Shown: in pieces, positions 50,889 through 60,437 of the stretch
How the letters are laid out: each line of letters begins with the position of its first letter
Position numbering within the stretch: the stretch's first letter is position 1
NCBI RefSeq assembly: GCF_018860505.1
Contig: NZ_JAHKPU010000030.1
Coordinates: forward strand, 186,001 to 250,000
Source: Pacificibacter marinus
GTDB taxonomy: Bacteria > Pseudomonadota > Alphaproteobacteria > Rhodobacterales > Rhodobacteraceae
Direction: 5' to 3'
DNA length: 64,000 nucleotides
The notes under the pieces: generated by a model
Told to the model about the DNA's origin: nothing
The model's database searches: none
Seen by the model: only the letters and a program-made list of their open reading frames with translations
Translations under genes and position numbers: made by a program

Positions 50889-51260
50889 TTAAATCTCTTT
50901 ATCTTCCTCAGGTGTATTCAGCGTAGACCATGTATCATCACGCGCTGGCGCAGGCGGCGTTTCACACTCGCCGCGATGAATGTTCGCCTTAGCGATAAAG
51001 TTGGCCGAAATAGGCGCTGTGACGAATAAGAACGCCATGATCAACAACTCATGCACAGATCCTTCGCCCAGAGCAAAGGAATGAAGGGTCGAGGCCAACA
51101 ATAGCATCCCAATACCGATGGTGCCAACTTTCGTGGGCGCATGGAGCCGCGTCATAGGATCGTTGAATTTCAAAAGCCCGATCACGCCAATAATGATAAA
51201 GCCTGAGCCAATCAGCAAAGACAGCGCTGCGAGGTAGGTTCCGATGATTTCAAAAGTCAT
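50889..51260 (-). CDS. mrpG: Mrp Na+/H+ antiporter subunit G
   Basis: A 123-residue membrane protein with three hydrophobic helices and the MrpG/MnhG motif IIGVIGLLKFNDPMTRLHAPTKVGTIGIG. A polar C-terminal tail of about 30 residues follows. Last gene of the mrpA-C-D-E-F-G operon; start overlaps mrpF by 4 bases. Confidence 0.95.
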   Translation of the reverse strand: MTFEIIGTYLAALSLLIGSGFIIIGVIGLLKFNDPMTRLHAPTKVGTIGIGMLLLASTLHSFALGEGSVHELLIMAFLFVTAPISANFIAKANIHRGECETPPAPARDDTWSTLNTPEEDKEI

Positions 51261-51544
51261 TCGATAATATCTCCGCGCAAGATGAACCGCGCCAAAGCCA
51301 CGGTTGATACGAACCCTAGCATGGCGATCAACAATGACACTTCAAAATAGATATGCGTGCCCTGTTGAATCCCCAAGACAACCACCAGACCCAGCGCGTT
51401 CACAACCATTGTGTCCAGCGCAAGGATGCGATCCCCCGGTGTTGGCCCTAAAACCAGTCGAACCATGGATAGGACTTGCCCAAGCGCAAGGGCGACAAAA
51501 GCGATGATCAATGCGATGTCCATAACGGATGAAGCTGTCGTCAT
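51257..51544 (-). CDS. mrpF: Mrp Na+/H+ antiporter subunit F
   Basis: A 95-residue protein with three transmembrane helices, matching MrpF/MnhF: GDRILALDTMVVNALGLVVVLGI and a C-terminal FVSTVALARFILRGDIIE. It overlaps mrpE and mrpG by 4 bases each. Confidence 0.95.
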   Translation of the reverse strand: MTTASSVMDIALIIAFVALALGQVLSMVRLVLGPTPGDRILALDTMVVNALGLVVVLGIQQGTHIYFEVSLLIAMLGFVSTVALARFILRGDIIE

Positions 51545-52041
51545 GAGAAGATCTCCTTCAGTCGATCTTGGTATCGGGTCATGATGTCGTCGCGCACGGC
51601 GTCAGGGTCATCTGTGTGCAGCACATGCACCAAAAGGCTATGCCCTTCGTCAGAAACATCCGCAGACACGGTGCCCGGCGTCAAAGTGATCGTTCCAGCC
51701 AAGAGTGTGATGGCTTCGGGCTGTTTCAATTCAAGCGGCACTACAATCCAAGTCGGTTTCAGTTTGGAATTTGGCACGGTCAATACGACCCAAGCCACTT
51801 GAATATTGGCAACAACAATGTCCCAAACGACCATAAAGCTATAAGAGCACAGCTTACCCAAACGCAAACTTTTAGGCCTATCAGGCCACCAAATTGATGT
51901 GCCCCAAGGAATCAAAATACCAAGGATGACACCAAAGACAGCCATGCCCGCAGTGACTTCCTTTTGTAGAATAACCCAGACGACAGCCAAAAGCAGCGTC
52001 AGAAAAGGATGCGGCATCAGCCATTTAAAGGTGCGGACCAT
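51541..52041 (-). CDS. mrpE: Mrp Na+/H+ antiporter subunit E
   Basis: A 166-residue membrane protein from ATG 52041 (MVRTFKWLMPHP). Two to three N-terminal hydrophobic helices precede the conserved soluble part: SKLKPTWIVVPLELKQPEAITLLAGTITLTPGTVSADV, then the DGHSLLVHVLH-like segment, the MrpE signature. The start has a GAGGAGGG ribosome-binding site in the mrpD end and sits 1 base after the mrpD stop; the longer frame to 52077 lies inside mrpD and lacks support. Confidence 0.94.
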   Translation of the reverse strand: MVRTFKWLMPHPFLTLLLAVVWVILQKEVTAGMAVFGVILGILIPWGTSIWWPDRPKSLRLGKLCSYSFMVVWDIVVANIQVAWVVLTVPNSKLKPTWIVVPLELKQPEAITLLAGTITLTPGTVSADVSDEGHSLLVHVLHTDDPDAVRDDIMTRYQDRLKEIFS

Positions 52042-52042
52042 A

Positions 52043-53611
52043 TCAGTGACCCTCCTCTTGCGTGCTTGAATGATCATCGGATGCAGGAGTGCTCAACTTA
52101 CCTGCTGTGTCCAAAACCTTAGACATGTAAGGCTGCGGCGCGAAAAGTTGCGCAGCCATCGTTGTAGCATATCCATGGACCTGACCGGCAAAGACGGACA
52201 GCGCAATCAACAGTGATAGCAAACCACCGACCGCGACATAGGACAACACAGTCGGGCGCTCGAACTCTGATGGATCTTCAAGCGGTGTCTCGCCTTGGGC
52301 TTTCCAAAACACAATACTGCCAGCGCGCACAAATCCGACGATGCCGATAAGGCTTGATCCCAACACGATCGCCCAAATCCACACCATAAGGCCGGATTCA
52401 TAGGAAGCATTCAGCACCAAAAGTTTCCCAAAGAAACCTGACAACGGCGGCAAACCTGCCATGGCAATCGCGCCCACAAAAAACAATCCTGCGGTCAAAG
52501 CATTGCCGAGGACAGGCGGTTGTGATGTCAGGTCAAGATTGGCCCGCCCTGTGCGCACCAAATCAACGACCAAGAACAAAGCAGCGCCCGCCAAAGTTGA
52601 ATGAATGATATAGTAAAGCGCTGCCGCGATCCCTTCAGGCGTGAACAATGAAATCGAAACCATGACCATGCCCATCGATCCGATCACAGCAAAGGCGACC
52701 AAACGATCCAGTTTTTTCGCAGCCAAGATGCCCACCATACCAACAGCGACAGATATCAACGCCGCAGGCATCAACCAAACATCGTGCAAACCCGCTGTAA
52801 CTGATAGGTCTGGCGGAAAGATCATCGTATAAACGCGAATGATCGCATAGGCCCCGACTTTGGTCATAATCGCGAACAAGGCGGCCACCGGCGCAGGCGC
52901 CTCGGCATAGCTTGATGGCAGCCAAAAATGCAACGGCACCACGGCGGCTTTGATCGCAAACACAAGCAGCAACAGCACTGCTGCGACGCGGATGCCCACT
53001 GTGTCAGCCGCCCCGATCATCGCCACGCGATTGGCCAAATCAGCCATGTTCAACGTGCCTGTTTCTGCATAGATCGACGCCAGTGCGAACAAGAACAGGG
53101 TGGAGCCGATCAGGTTGAACAGCACATATTGCACGCCCGCGCGCAATCGCGGAGTACCGCCCCCATGGATCATCAACCCATAGGAGGCAATCAACAGCAC
53201 TTCGAAAAACACAAACAAGTTGAACAAGTCACCCGTCAAGAATGCGCCCATGATGCCCATTAATTGAAATTGGAACAACGCGTGGAAATGCCGTCCGCGA
53301 TTGTCCCAGCCGGACCCTATTGCATAAAGCAACACAAACAGCGCCAAGACAGCCGTCAGTAAGACCATCATCGTCGACAGGCGGTCTCCGACCAAAACAA
53401 TCCCAAAGGGCGCGGCCCAGTCGCTGAGTTGGTATAATAAAATTGTGCCATCCGAGACCTGGAAAACAAGTCCCAAGGCAATTGCAATCAGTGCCAAAAC
53501 ACCCGCAACAGAAAAACTTCTTTGAATGCCAATGTGATAGCGCGCGGCCAGCACAATAAAAGGCGCCAACAATGCGGGCAAAACGATGGGTGCGATCAAC
53601 CAATGGGTCAT
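52043..53611 (-). CDS. mrpD: Mrp Na+/H+ antiporter subunit D
   Basis: A 522-residue membrane subunit homologous to the NuoN/NuoM proton pumps of complex I, with about 14 hydrophobic segments. Conserved NuoL/M/N core: GDLFNLFVFFEVLLIASYGLM, FAIKAAVVPLHFWLPSSYAEAPAPVAALFAIMTKVGAYAIIRVY (carrying the key Lys and Glu residues), and HSTLAGAALFLVVDLV. The C-terminus is a short polar tail. Start overlaps mrpC by 4 bases. Confidence 0.96.
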   Translation of the reverse strand: MTHWLIAPIVLPALLAPFIVLAARYHIGIQRSFSVAGVLALIAIALGLVFQVSDGTILLYQLSDWAAPFGIVLVGDRLSTMMVLLTAVLALFVLLYAIGSGWDNRGRHFHALFQFQLMGIMGAFLTGDLFNLFVFFEVLLIASYGLMIHGGGTPRLRAGVQYVLFNLIGSTLFLFALASIYAETGTLNMADLANRVAMIGAADTVGIRVAAVLLLLVFAIKAAVVPLHFWLPSSYAEAPAPVAALFAIMTKVGAYAIIRVYTMIFPPDLSVTAGLHDVWLMPAALISVAVGMVGILAAKKLDRLVAFAVIGSMGMVMVSISLFTPEGIAAALYYIIHSTLAGAALFLVVDLVRTGRANLDLTSQPPVLGNALTAGLFFVGAIAMAGLPPLSGFFGKLLVLNASYESGLMVWIWAIVLGSSLIGIVGFVRAGSIVFWKAQGETPLEDPSEFERPTVLSYVAVGGLLSLLIALSVFAGQVHGYATTMAAQLFAPQPYMSKVLDTAGKLSTPASDDHSSTQEEGH

Positions 53612-53964
53612 GACTGCCCCTCCGCTTTAGAATCCGACGTTTCAGGCTGATCATCCACGTGATCGTCATCAGACCCCAAAAAGGCCCCCAAGCCGATCAT
53701 CACCACAACGGCTGTCATGCCAAAGGAAATAACAATAGCGGTCAGCACCAAAGCTTGTGGCAATGGGTCTGTATACGTGGTGACGCCATCACTTAAGATC
53801 GGAGGTGCGCCGACGGTCAAACGCCCAGAGGCAAAGATAAACACGTTCACAGCATATGTGAGCAGGGAAATCCCCATGATCACAGGGAATGTACGCAGGC
53901 GCAGCGTGAGATAAATACCGCCAGCAGTCAAAATGCCGATGGCTGATGCAACGAGAAATTCCAT
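53608..53964 (-). CDS. mrpC: Mrp Na+/H+ antiporter subunit C
   Basis: A NuoK-like subunit of 118 residues from ATG 53964 (MEFLVASAIGILTAGGIYL) with three helices: NVFIFASGRLTVGAPPI in the loop and DPLPQALVLTAIVISFGMTAVVVMI after it, the MrpC signature. The AGGAGGTG ribosome-binding site supports this start, so the 21-residue extension upstream is rejected. It lies 1 base from mrpA and overlaps mrpD. Confidence 0.95.
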   Translation of the reverse strand: MEFLVASAIGILTAGGIYLTLRLRTFPVIMGISLLTYAVNVFIFASGRLTVGAPPILSDGVTTYTDPLPQALVLTAIVISFGMTAVVVMIGLGAFLGSDDDHVDDQPETSDSKAEGQS

Positions 53965-53965
53965 G

Positions 53966-56845
53966 TTACACCTCCTCCTTTGCTTGACCGCTTGTGGCGG
54001 AATCTGGGTCGTCTCTTGAGGGATCAATATCCATTGGGTATTCGTTGTCCGCCATATTGGCCCGTTTGGCCAGACGCGAGAAGCTTTCCAGCGACAGCAT
54101 CACCGCGCCGACCACCGCCAAGAAAACACCTAGATCGAACAATGCAGCCGTGGCCAATTCGAACTTGTGGAACGGCGGAATGCGCACATAGGTAAAGGCC
54201 GAGGTCAAGAAGGGCTTGCCGACGAACCAAGACCCAATGCCCGTGAACCCAGCGATTAAAACGCCAGCGCCAATCACCCCATGATAGGGATATCTCAAAC
54301 GCGACGATGTCCAAGCAAAGCCACTGGCCATATACTGCATAACAACCGCGATCGACACGATAAGCCCCGCGATAAAGCCGCCACCCGGTTCATTGTGGCC
54401 GCGCAAGAAGATGTAGAACCCAACCAACAGAACCACAGGCATGATCACGCGGGTCAGGACGACCATCATTATCGGATGCTTATTACCTGCCCGTTTTTGA
54501 TCAGGTTTGCGGTTCAACAGACGCGCCCGCACAGGCCCGCCAAGCAATGTTTCAGTCAGCGCGTAAATTAACAAAGCTGCGATCCCAAGCACGATGATCT
54601 CGCCGTAGGTATCAAAGCCACGAAAATCGACCAAGATCACGTTGACAACATTGTTGCCGCCCCCACCCTTGTAGGAATTGGCCAAGTGGAATTCGGAAAT
54701 TGGCGGCGCAACGGATGTGCGCAACATGTAGTAATAGGCCAAGCCGAATGTCGCCAAGCCACCAGCAATTGCCACGCCAGCATCACGAACACGGCGTAAA
54801 ACTGTACTTTCGACGGGGGTGAATTTCGGCAAAAAGTTAAGCGCTAAAAGCAGCAGGATGATGGTAACAACTTCGACAGTGAATTGCGTCATCGCCAAAT
54901 CAGGCGCGCTGAAGAACACGAAACCGATAGAGACCATAAGGCCCACGATGCCGATCAAAATCAGCGACAAAAGTCGATTGCGGTGCATCAAAACCAACCC
55001 TGCCGTTGCAGCGACAAGCATCACCCAGCCTGCAATCACAACAGGGCTAGCGGCTTGGGCTTCACGCGTTGGCGCTCCAAGTGTTCCTGTTGCCCAAGCA
55101 TGAAATCCAGCAGCTATGATCGTGATCGCGCCGATGGCAGCAAAACGTGAGAATGCGCCATTGTGTAGCGGCAAGATCAACAAACGCGCGCCTTGCGTGA
55201 CAAACTCAACAATGGCCTCAAAGATCGGTTTGGCTTCAGGGCGCGGAGTGCGATCCCACAGACGCAGCGCGGGATTGAACACTGCAATCATGACCAAGCC
55301 ACCCGCGACAGCAATAATCGACATGAACAAGGCAGGCACCAATCCGTGCCAAATCTTGAAATGCGCGCTTGGCAAATCGGCGGCACCGCCCAGCACAGAT
55401 GCAGTCACGAGTTTGACGAAAGGTTCTGCGACAAACGGAGCAACTCCAATGACCACGACCAACACTGCCAAAATCGCAGGTGGCATCCACAGGCCGGGAT
55501 TTGGATCATGTGGTTTGGCAGGGTAATCGTCGCGCACAGGCCCAAAGAATACATGGCCGATCAAACGGAAACAATAAGCGGCTGAAAAAACAGAGCCGAA
55601 GGTGGCCAGTGCCGGCACCAGCCAATGCGACCCAAACAGAACCGTGTGATGGGCTTCCTCTAACATCATTTCTTTGGACAAGAACCCGTTGAGCAATGGA
55701 ATGCCCGCCATCGATAGGGCCGCCAGTGACGCAATCATAAAGGTCACAGGCATCAGTTTTCTCAAGCCCCCCAACCGACGGATGTCGCGGGTGTGCGCTT
55801 CGTGATCGATAATCCCTGCGGACATAAACAAAGCAGCCTTGAAGGTCGCGTGGTTTAAAATATGGAACACGGCGGCCATGGCGCCGAAGGCTGTGCCTGT
55901 GCCCAAAAGCATCGTGATCAGACCAAGGTGGCTGACCGTTGAAAAGGCCAAGAGCGCTTTCAGATCATGTTTGAACAAGGCGATCACGGCACCCAGCACC
56001 ATTGTGATCAAGCCAGCAGAGGTCACAATCACAAACCATTCTGGCGTGCCTGACAAAACGGGCCACATGCGCGCCATCAAGAAAATACCCGCTTTCACCA
56101 TCGTCGCAGAGTGCAAATATGCCGAAACGGGTGTGGGAGCTGACATCGCGTGCGGCAGCCAGAAATGGAACGGAAACTGCGCTGATTTGGTGAAGCAACC
56201 AAGGAGAATCAAGATCAACGCCGTCACATACAGCGGATCAGCTTGGATCAAATCGCGGTTTTGCAAAATCACGCTTAGATCATAACTGCCCACGATCTGA
56301 CCCAAGATCAGCATCCCACCGATCATCGCCAAACCGCCCATGCCAGTAACCGTCAACGCCATCCGCGCGCCTTGGCGTCCTGCGGGCAGATGTTTCCAAT
56401 ATCCGATCAGTAAGAAAGACGATAGTGATGTAATTTCCCAGAAGACAAGCAAAAGCAATATGTTGTCACTCAGAACAATCCCGACCATCGCCCCTTGGAA
56501 CAACAACAGATAGGTGAAAAATTCACCCATATTATCGTCACGGCTGAGATAATTGCGTGCATAGGCGATGATCAAAAGACCGATCCCCAAGATCAGCGTG
56601 GCAAAGAAAAAGCCCAATCCGTCCAGCATCAAGGTAAAGTTCAAGCCGAGCACAGGCATCCAGTCGATGCCCACCATAACCACGTCGCCCGCAAGGACTG
56701 TGGGAAGGTTGCTCAACAGGCCAATAAAGGCGAGCAGTGAAACCGTAAATGTGACGCCAGCACAGGCCGAGCGACCAGCGGAATTCATAAGGCCGGGCAA
56801 AAGAGCGCCAAAGAAGGGCAAAGCAACGATGAAAAAGAGGGACAC
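53966..56845 (-). CDS. mrpA: Mrp Na+/H+ antiporter subunit A with fused MrpB
   Basis: The large NuoL-like subunit, 959 residues, first gene of the operon. N-terminal proton-pump core: SSFLLIGYWKHLPAGRQGARMALTVTG, TKSAQFPFHFWLPHAMSAPTPVSAYLHSATMVKAGIFLMARMWP, and HILNHATFKAALFMSAGIIDHEA. The MrpB-like domain is fused at the C-terminus (about 800-950; VVLTRVIMPVVLLVGFYIFLRGHNEPGGGFIAGLI), so no separate mrpB exists. With C-G it should form a multisubunit Na+/H+ antiporter giving alkali and salt tolerance, consistent with a marine organism. Confidence 0.95.
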   Translation of the reverse strand: MSLFFIVALPFFGALLPGLMNSAGRSACAGVTFTVSLLAFIGLLSNLPTVLAGDVVMVGIDWMPVLGLNFTLMLDGLGFFFATLILGIGLLIIAYARNYLSRDDNMGEFFTYLLLFQGAMVGIVLSDNILLLLVFWEITSLSSFLLIGYWKHLPAGRQGARMALTVTGMGGLAMIGGMLILGQIVGSYDLSVILQNRDLIQADPLYVTALILILLGCFTKSAQFPFHFWLPHAMSAPTPVSAYLHSATMVKAGIFLMARMWPVLSGTPEWFVIVTSAGLITMVLGAVIALFKHDLKALLAFSTVSHLGLITMLLGTGTAFGAMAAVFHILNHATFKAALFMSAGIIDHEAHTRDIRRLGGLRKLMPVTFMIASLAALSMAGIPLLNGFLSKEMMLEEAHHTVLFGSHWLVPALATFGSVFSAAYCFRLIGHVFFGPVRDDYPAKPHDPNPGLWMPPAILAVLVVVIGVAPFVAEPFVKLVTASVLGGAADLPSAHFKIWHGLVPALFMSIIAVAGGLVMIAVFNPALRLWDRTPRPEAKPIFEAIVEFVTQGARLLILPLHNGAFSRFAAIGAITIIAAGFHAWATGTLGAPTREAQAASPVVIAGWVMLVAATAGLVLMHRNRLLSLILIGIVGLMVSIGFVFFSAPDLAMTQFTVEVVTIILLLLALNFLPKFTPVESTVLRRVRDAGVAIAGGLATFGLAYYYMLRTSVAPPISEFHLANSYKGGGGNNVVNVILVDFRGFDTYGEIIVLGIAALLIYALTETLLGGPVRARLLNRKPDQKRAGNKHPIMMVVLTRVIMPVVLLVGFYIFLRGHNEPGGGFIAGLIVSIAVVMQYMASGFAWTSSRLRYPYHGVIGAGVLIAGFTGIGSWFVGKPFLTSAFTYVRIPPFHKFELATAALFDLGVFLAVVGAVMLSLESFSRLAKRANMADNEYPMDIDPSRDDPDSATSGQAKEEV

Positions 56846-57105
56846 GAGAGCTCCTTATTTGGACGTTTTTGTCACTTTGGCAAAACTAAAGCCGTTTCCC
56901 AAGACTGCAAGTCCATTTGACAAAATTAGTCGTGAATTACGCTCTTATTAGTACGACCTTTTTCAGCGCGAAAAATAATCGCATAATCACCACTCTCAAG
57001 AGGCTCATCTTTGCAAAATAAGTCAATCCCGTGCCACTATCGAGAACATGACCGAGCCTTTCAACAACTATGGCATGCGCGCCGAAACACGCGTACAATG
57101 TCCCG

Positions 57106-57741
57106 ATGAACGATGTGCGCACACTTTCTCCAGAACATATCTTGGTCTGCCCGCAATGCGATGCAGCCTATAATTTGGCGCGCCCGAAAACAGGCGAACG
57201 TGCCGTCTGCGCAAGGTGCCACACCGTACTCATTCGAAACAAACATGAAGCTGGTATCCAAATTATCGCGTTATCATTGGCCATCGCGATTTTGATTGTT
57301 GCTGCAACGTTTTTTCCGTTTCTGACGATCAATGCCGCAGGGGCCAGCAACTCAGCGTCTTTGTTGGATGCAGCCTTGGCCTTTAGCGACGGGCCCTTGA
57401 TGATTTTATCACTGACCACCGCAGCCTTGATTGTTGTGGTGCCTTTTGTGCGTGTTATTTTAACAGTCTACGTGTTGTCGCCGATTGTCTTAAATCGCCC
57501 CCCCGCACGCGGAGCCATGGGTGCATTTCGCCTTTCAGAAGCCCTTAGACCGTGGTCTATGGTGGAAATATTCGCGCTTGGCTGTGCTGTCGCTTTGATC
57601 AAAATCAGTGACCTCGCAGATGTATCTTTTGGTTCGGCATTTTGGATGTTTGCCGTACTTGTCTTTTTGGTTGTCATTCAAGACAATTTGATTTGTAGGT
57701 GGTCGATATGGGACTCGCTGGAGACACCCAAGAAATCTTAA
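57106..57741 (+). CDS. pqiA: PqiA-family membrane protein, first half
   Basis: A 211-residue protein from ATG 57106 (MNDVRTLSPEHILVCPQCDAAYN). A small zinc-ribbon-like motif (CPQC ... CARCH) precedes four hydrophobic segments with the PqiA pattern (LSLTTAALIVVVPFVRVILTVYVL, SEALRPWSMVEIFALG). In E. coli PqiA (about 417 residues) two such halves are one protein; here each half is a separate gene. The start is chosen by homology; a longer frame to 57070 exists. Overlaps the second half by about 34 bases. Confidence 0.8.
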   Translation: MNDVRTLSPEHILVCPQCDAAYNLARPKTGERAVCARCHTVLIRNKHEAGIQIIALSLAIAILIVAATFFPFLTINAAGASNSASLLDAALAFSDGPLMILSLTTAALIVVVPFVRVILTVYVLSPIVLNRPPARGAMGAFRLSEALRPWSMVEIFALGCAVALIKISDLADVSFGSAFWMFAVLVFLVVIQDNLICRWSIWDSLETPKKS

Positions 57742-58358
57742 GTGCGAAAGACATCGGCGTCATTGCATGCACGCGATGTACCCGCGCTTGGCCTGCGGGC
57801 ACCACAACCTGTGGGCGTTGCGGAGCATCCATAAAGCCCAACAATAACAAAAGCCTGCAACGGGTTTGGGCGCTATGGCTGGCAGGTCTCATGTGCTACG
57901 TGCCCGCCAACATGTACCCTATGCTGCAAACCCGTACGCTGCTTCAGGTTCAACAAGATACCATAGTCGGAGGCGCAATCGAGCTTGTTCATCACGACGC
58001 AATTGGTATTGCGATCGTCATCTTGCTTGCAAGTGTGGTCATTCCTCTGGGTAAATTTATCGCCATCGCCTTCCTAGCAATTTCTGTGACCAAACGGTCG
58101 TCAATGTCCAACCATCAACGGCAACTCTTGTTTGAAATCGTAGAAGCCATAGGTCGCTGGTCGATGATTGATATCTTTGTCGTTGCGATCATGTCATCTT
58201 TGGTGCAACTGGATACTCTGGCGGCCATTAATCCAGGTATTGCAAGCCTGTTTTTTGCCCTATCTGTGATTTTCACTATGCTTTCTGCGCAAGCCTTCGA
58301 CACCAAAATGATCTGGGATACGCCCCAAAAGCGTCAAGGAACAACTGAACATGACTGA
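57708..58358 (+). CDS. pqiA: PqiA-family membrane protein, second half
   Basis: A 216-residue PqiA-domain protein from ATG 57708 with AGGTGG at Shine-Dalgarno distance. It has its own rubredoxin-like zinc ribbon (IACTRCTRAW ... CGRCG) and about four hydrophobic segments, including NMYPMLQTRTLLQVQQDTIVGG and EAIGRWSMIDIFVVAIMSSLVQL, the conserved PqiA core. The first half overlaps its start and pqiB overlaps its end by 8 bases, so all are translated together. The PqiABC complex moves lipids between inner and outer membrane. Confidence 0.88.
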   Translation: MGLAGDTQEILSAKDIGVIACTRCTRAWPAGTTTCGRCGASIKPNNNKSLQRVWALWLAGLMCYVPANMYPMLQTRTLLQVQQDTIVGGAIELVHHDAIGIAIVILLASVVIPLGKFIAIAFLAISVTKRSSMSNHQRQLLFEIVEAIGRWSMIDIFVVAIMSSLVQLDTLAAINPGIASLFFALSVIFTMLSAQAFDTKMIWDTPQKRQGTTEHD

Positions 58359-60435
58359 CACCCCGACAACCGTCACCATCGAGCCTGTGCGCGGATCTTT
58401 ATTAAGCCGCCTCTCCGTTGTGTGGATCGTCCCGCTGTTGGCGCTGGTGATTGCTCTTGGCGTCGCGTGGAAATCCTACAGTGACCGCGGGCCGCTCATT
58501 TCCATTGAATTTGAAAACGGTGCGGGCATTGCCAAACGCGAAACAGAGCTACGGTATCGTGATATCGCGGTCGGGGTTGTCGAAGATGTCAAATTTTCCA
58601 AAGGCTTAGAGACTGTGGTCGCATTTGTGCGACTTGAAAAAGACGTGGCCCCGTATGTTGATGCCGCCTCCTCGTTTTGGGTTGTACAGCCCGAACTCAG
58701 CACGCGTGGCGTCACAGGGCTCGATACGGTTTTAAGCGGTGTCTATATCGAAGGCTCATGGGACAGTGATATCGATGGCGCGCAAGATCATTTTATTGGA
58801 TTATCCGATGCGCCGTTGTCTCGCCATGGCAAAGAAGGCTTAGAAATCACCCTGCGCACAACACCCGGTGGCTCGATCACAGATGACAGCTCGATCTCTT
58901 TTCGCGGCATCGAAGTCGGGCGCGTTGGCACTGCAACCATTTCCGAGCAAGGCAATTTCGCAACAGCCAAAGCGATCATTTATCACCCCCACAGTCGGTT
59001 GATTTCTCCGTCTACGCGGTTTTGGGATACCTCCGGATTTACATTTTCTGTTGGTCCAAGTGGTGCCGAGATCGATTTTTCATCCGTAGCCACATTGATT
59101 GGCGGCGGACTGACGTTTGATACCTTTGTGTCAGAAAGCGGCGTCGTGCGCGAAGGCGCTGAATTTGATGTTTACGAAGATGAAACCTCGGCGCGAAACA
59201 GTCTTTTCAATGCCTCCGAAGTGGAGGTGTTGGAAATGCGCGTTGTCTTTGATGAAAGCGTGTCCGGACTGGCCGTGAACGCCCCTGTTGAGCTGAACGG
59301 GTTGCGCATTGGTAAAGTGGGCAGCGTCTCTGGTATTGTCGGACAAGACGCCGCAGGACAACGCCGCGTATTGCTGAATGCTGTTTTATCCATCCAGCCT
59401 GCCCGCCTCGGCTTACAACAAGACGTTACCCCAGAAGCCGCGCTGAACTTTTTAACAGAACGTATCAACGACGGGCTGCGCGCACGTCTTGCCTCGGCGG
59501 GGCTTTTGTCGGCGGGACTTAAAATCGAACTGGTGCAAGTTGAGAATGCACCGCCCTATGAGGTCGAATCTGGCCCCGGCATTGTTCCGGTCATTCCGAC
59601 CACCGAGAGCCAAATTTCCGATGCCACAGCAACAGTTGAAGGCGTGATCAACAGGATCAACAACCTGCCGATTGAAGCACTTATGTTCAGTGCCATTCAG
59701 TTGCTGAACAGCTCTGAGGCCTTGATTTCAGACACGGATTTGCGCGAAACACCGCAAGATTTACGAGCCTTGCTGAACGATGTACGCGGGATTGTAGCCT
59801 CGCAAGACATGCAAAAAATTCCCGTCACCTTGAATGCGACAATCAGCCGTTTCGAGACCCTTTTGACCCAACTTGAAGACGGACAAATGGCCTCAAAACT
59901 GGTCACGGCGCTGGACGCAGCAGCCAAAGCCGCAGACGGGGTGAATACATCTGTCGAAGGTGTGCCCGCGCTCATCACGCAGCTCCAAGCCGTCGCCGCA
60001 AAAGCGGAAAGCCTGCCTCTTGCGGATTTGACAACACAGTTGACCGCGCTCACGTCTTCTGCCGATCAAATACTTGGAACAGAGGCGGCAAAAAAATTAC
60101 CCGCAGACCTTGGCGCGGCGCTGAATGAACTTAACGAGACATTGGCAGAACTGCGCAGAGGTGGCGCTGTGACAAACATAAACGCAACGCTAGACTCTAC
60201 GCGTAAAGCCGCTGATGCTGTTGCAATCGCGACCCAAGACCTGCCAACACTGGTCGAACGTATTCAACGTGTTTTGACTCAAGCAAGTGCCACCATCGAA
60301 GGCTATAACAAGGGCGATGTGATCAGCCGCGACGCACAAGCTGCCCTGCGTGACATTTCGCAGGCTGCTGACGCCATGACATCACTGGCACGCATGCTAG
60401 AACGCAATCCAAACTCACTCATTCGAGGACGATAA
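58351..60435 (+). CDS. pqiB: PqiB-like MCE (MlaD) protein
   Basis: An inner-membrane-anchored protein of 694 residues with one N-terminal transmembrane helix (RLSVVWIVPLLALVIALGVAW), then repeated MCE/MlaD domains (about 45-135, 160-230 and 285-400), and a long C-terminal alanine-rich alpha-helical region (about 450-690) that probably forms a coiled tube. E. coli PqiB (546 residues) has three MCE domains; this version is longer because of the C-terminal helix region. It should form a hexameric channel spanning the periplasm. Starts 8 bases inside the pqiA end; pqiC follows 2 bases after the stop. Confidence 0.92.
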   Translation: MTDTPTTVTIEPVRGSLLSRLSVVWIVPLLALVIALGVAWKSYSDRGPLISIEFENGAGIAKRETELRYRDIAVGVVEDVKFSKGLETVVAFVRLEKDVAPYVDAASSFWVVQPELSTRGVTGLDTVLSGVYIEGSWDSDIDGAQDHFIGLSDAPLSRHGKEGLEITLRTTPGGSITDDSSISFRGIEVGRVGTATISEQGNFATAKAIIYHPHSRLISPSTRFWDTSGFTFSVGPSGAEIDFSSVATLIGGGLTFDTFVSESGVVREGAEFDVYEDETSARNSLFNASEVEVLEMRVVFDESVSGLAVNAPVELNGLRIGKVGSVSGIVGQDAAGQRRVLLNAVLSIQPARLGLQQDVTPEAALNFLTERINDGLRARLASAGLLSAGLKIELVQVENAPPYEVESGPGIVPVIPTTESQISDATATVEGVINRINNLPIEALMFSAIQLLNSSEALISDTDLRETPQDLRALLNDVRGIVASQDMQKIPVTLNATISRFETLLTQLEDGQMASKLVTALDAAAKAADGVNTSVEGVPALITQLQAVAAKAESLPLADLTTQLTALTSSADQILGTEAAKKLPADLGAALNELNETLAELRRGGAVTNINATLDSTRKAADAVAIATQDLPTLVERIQRVLTQASATIEGYNKGDVISRDAQAALRDISQAADAMTSLARMLERNPNSLIRGR

Positions 60436-60437
60436 CG

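Noticed and set aside
56846-57105. tRNA or small RNA between mrpA and pqiA
   Set aside because: No cloverleaf, CCA end or terminator; the region is AT-rich promoter-like sequence.
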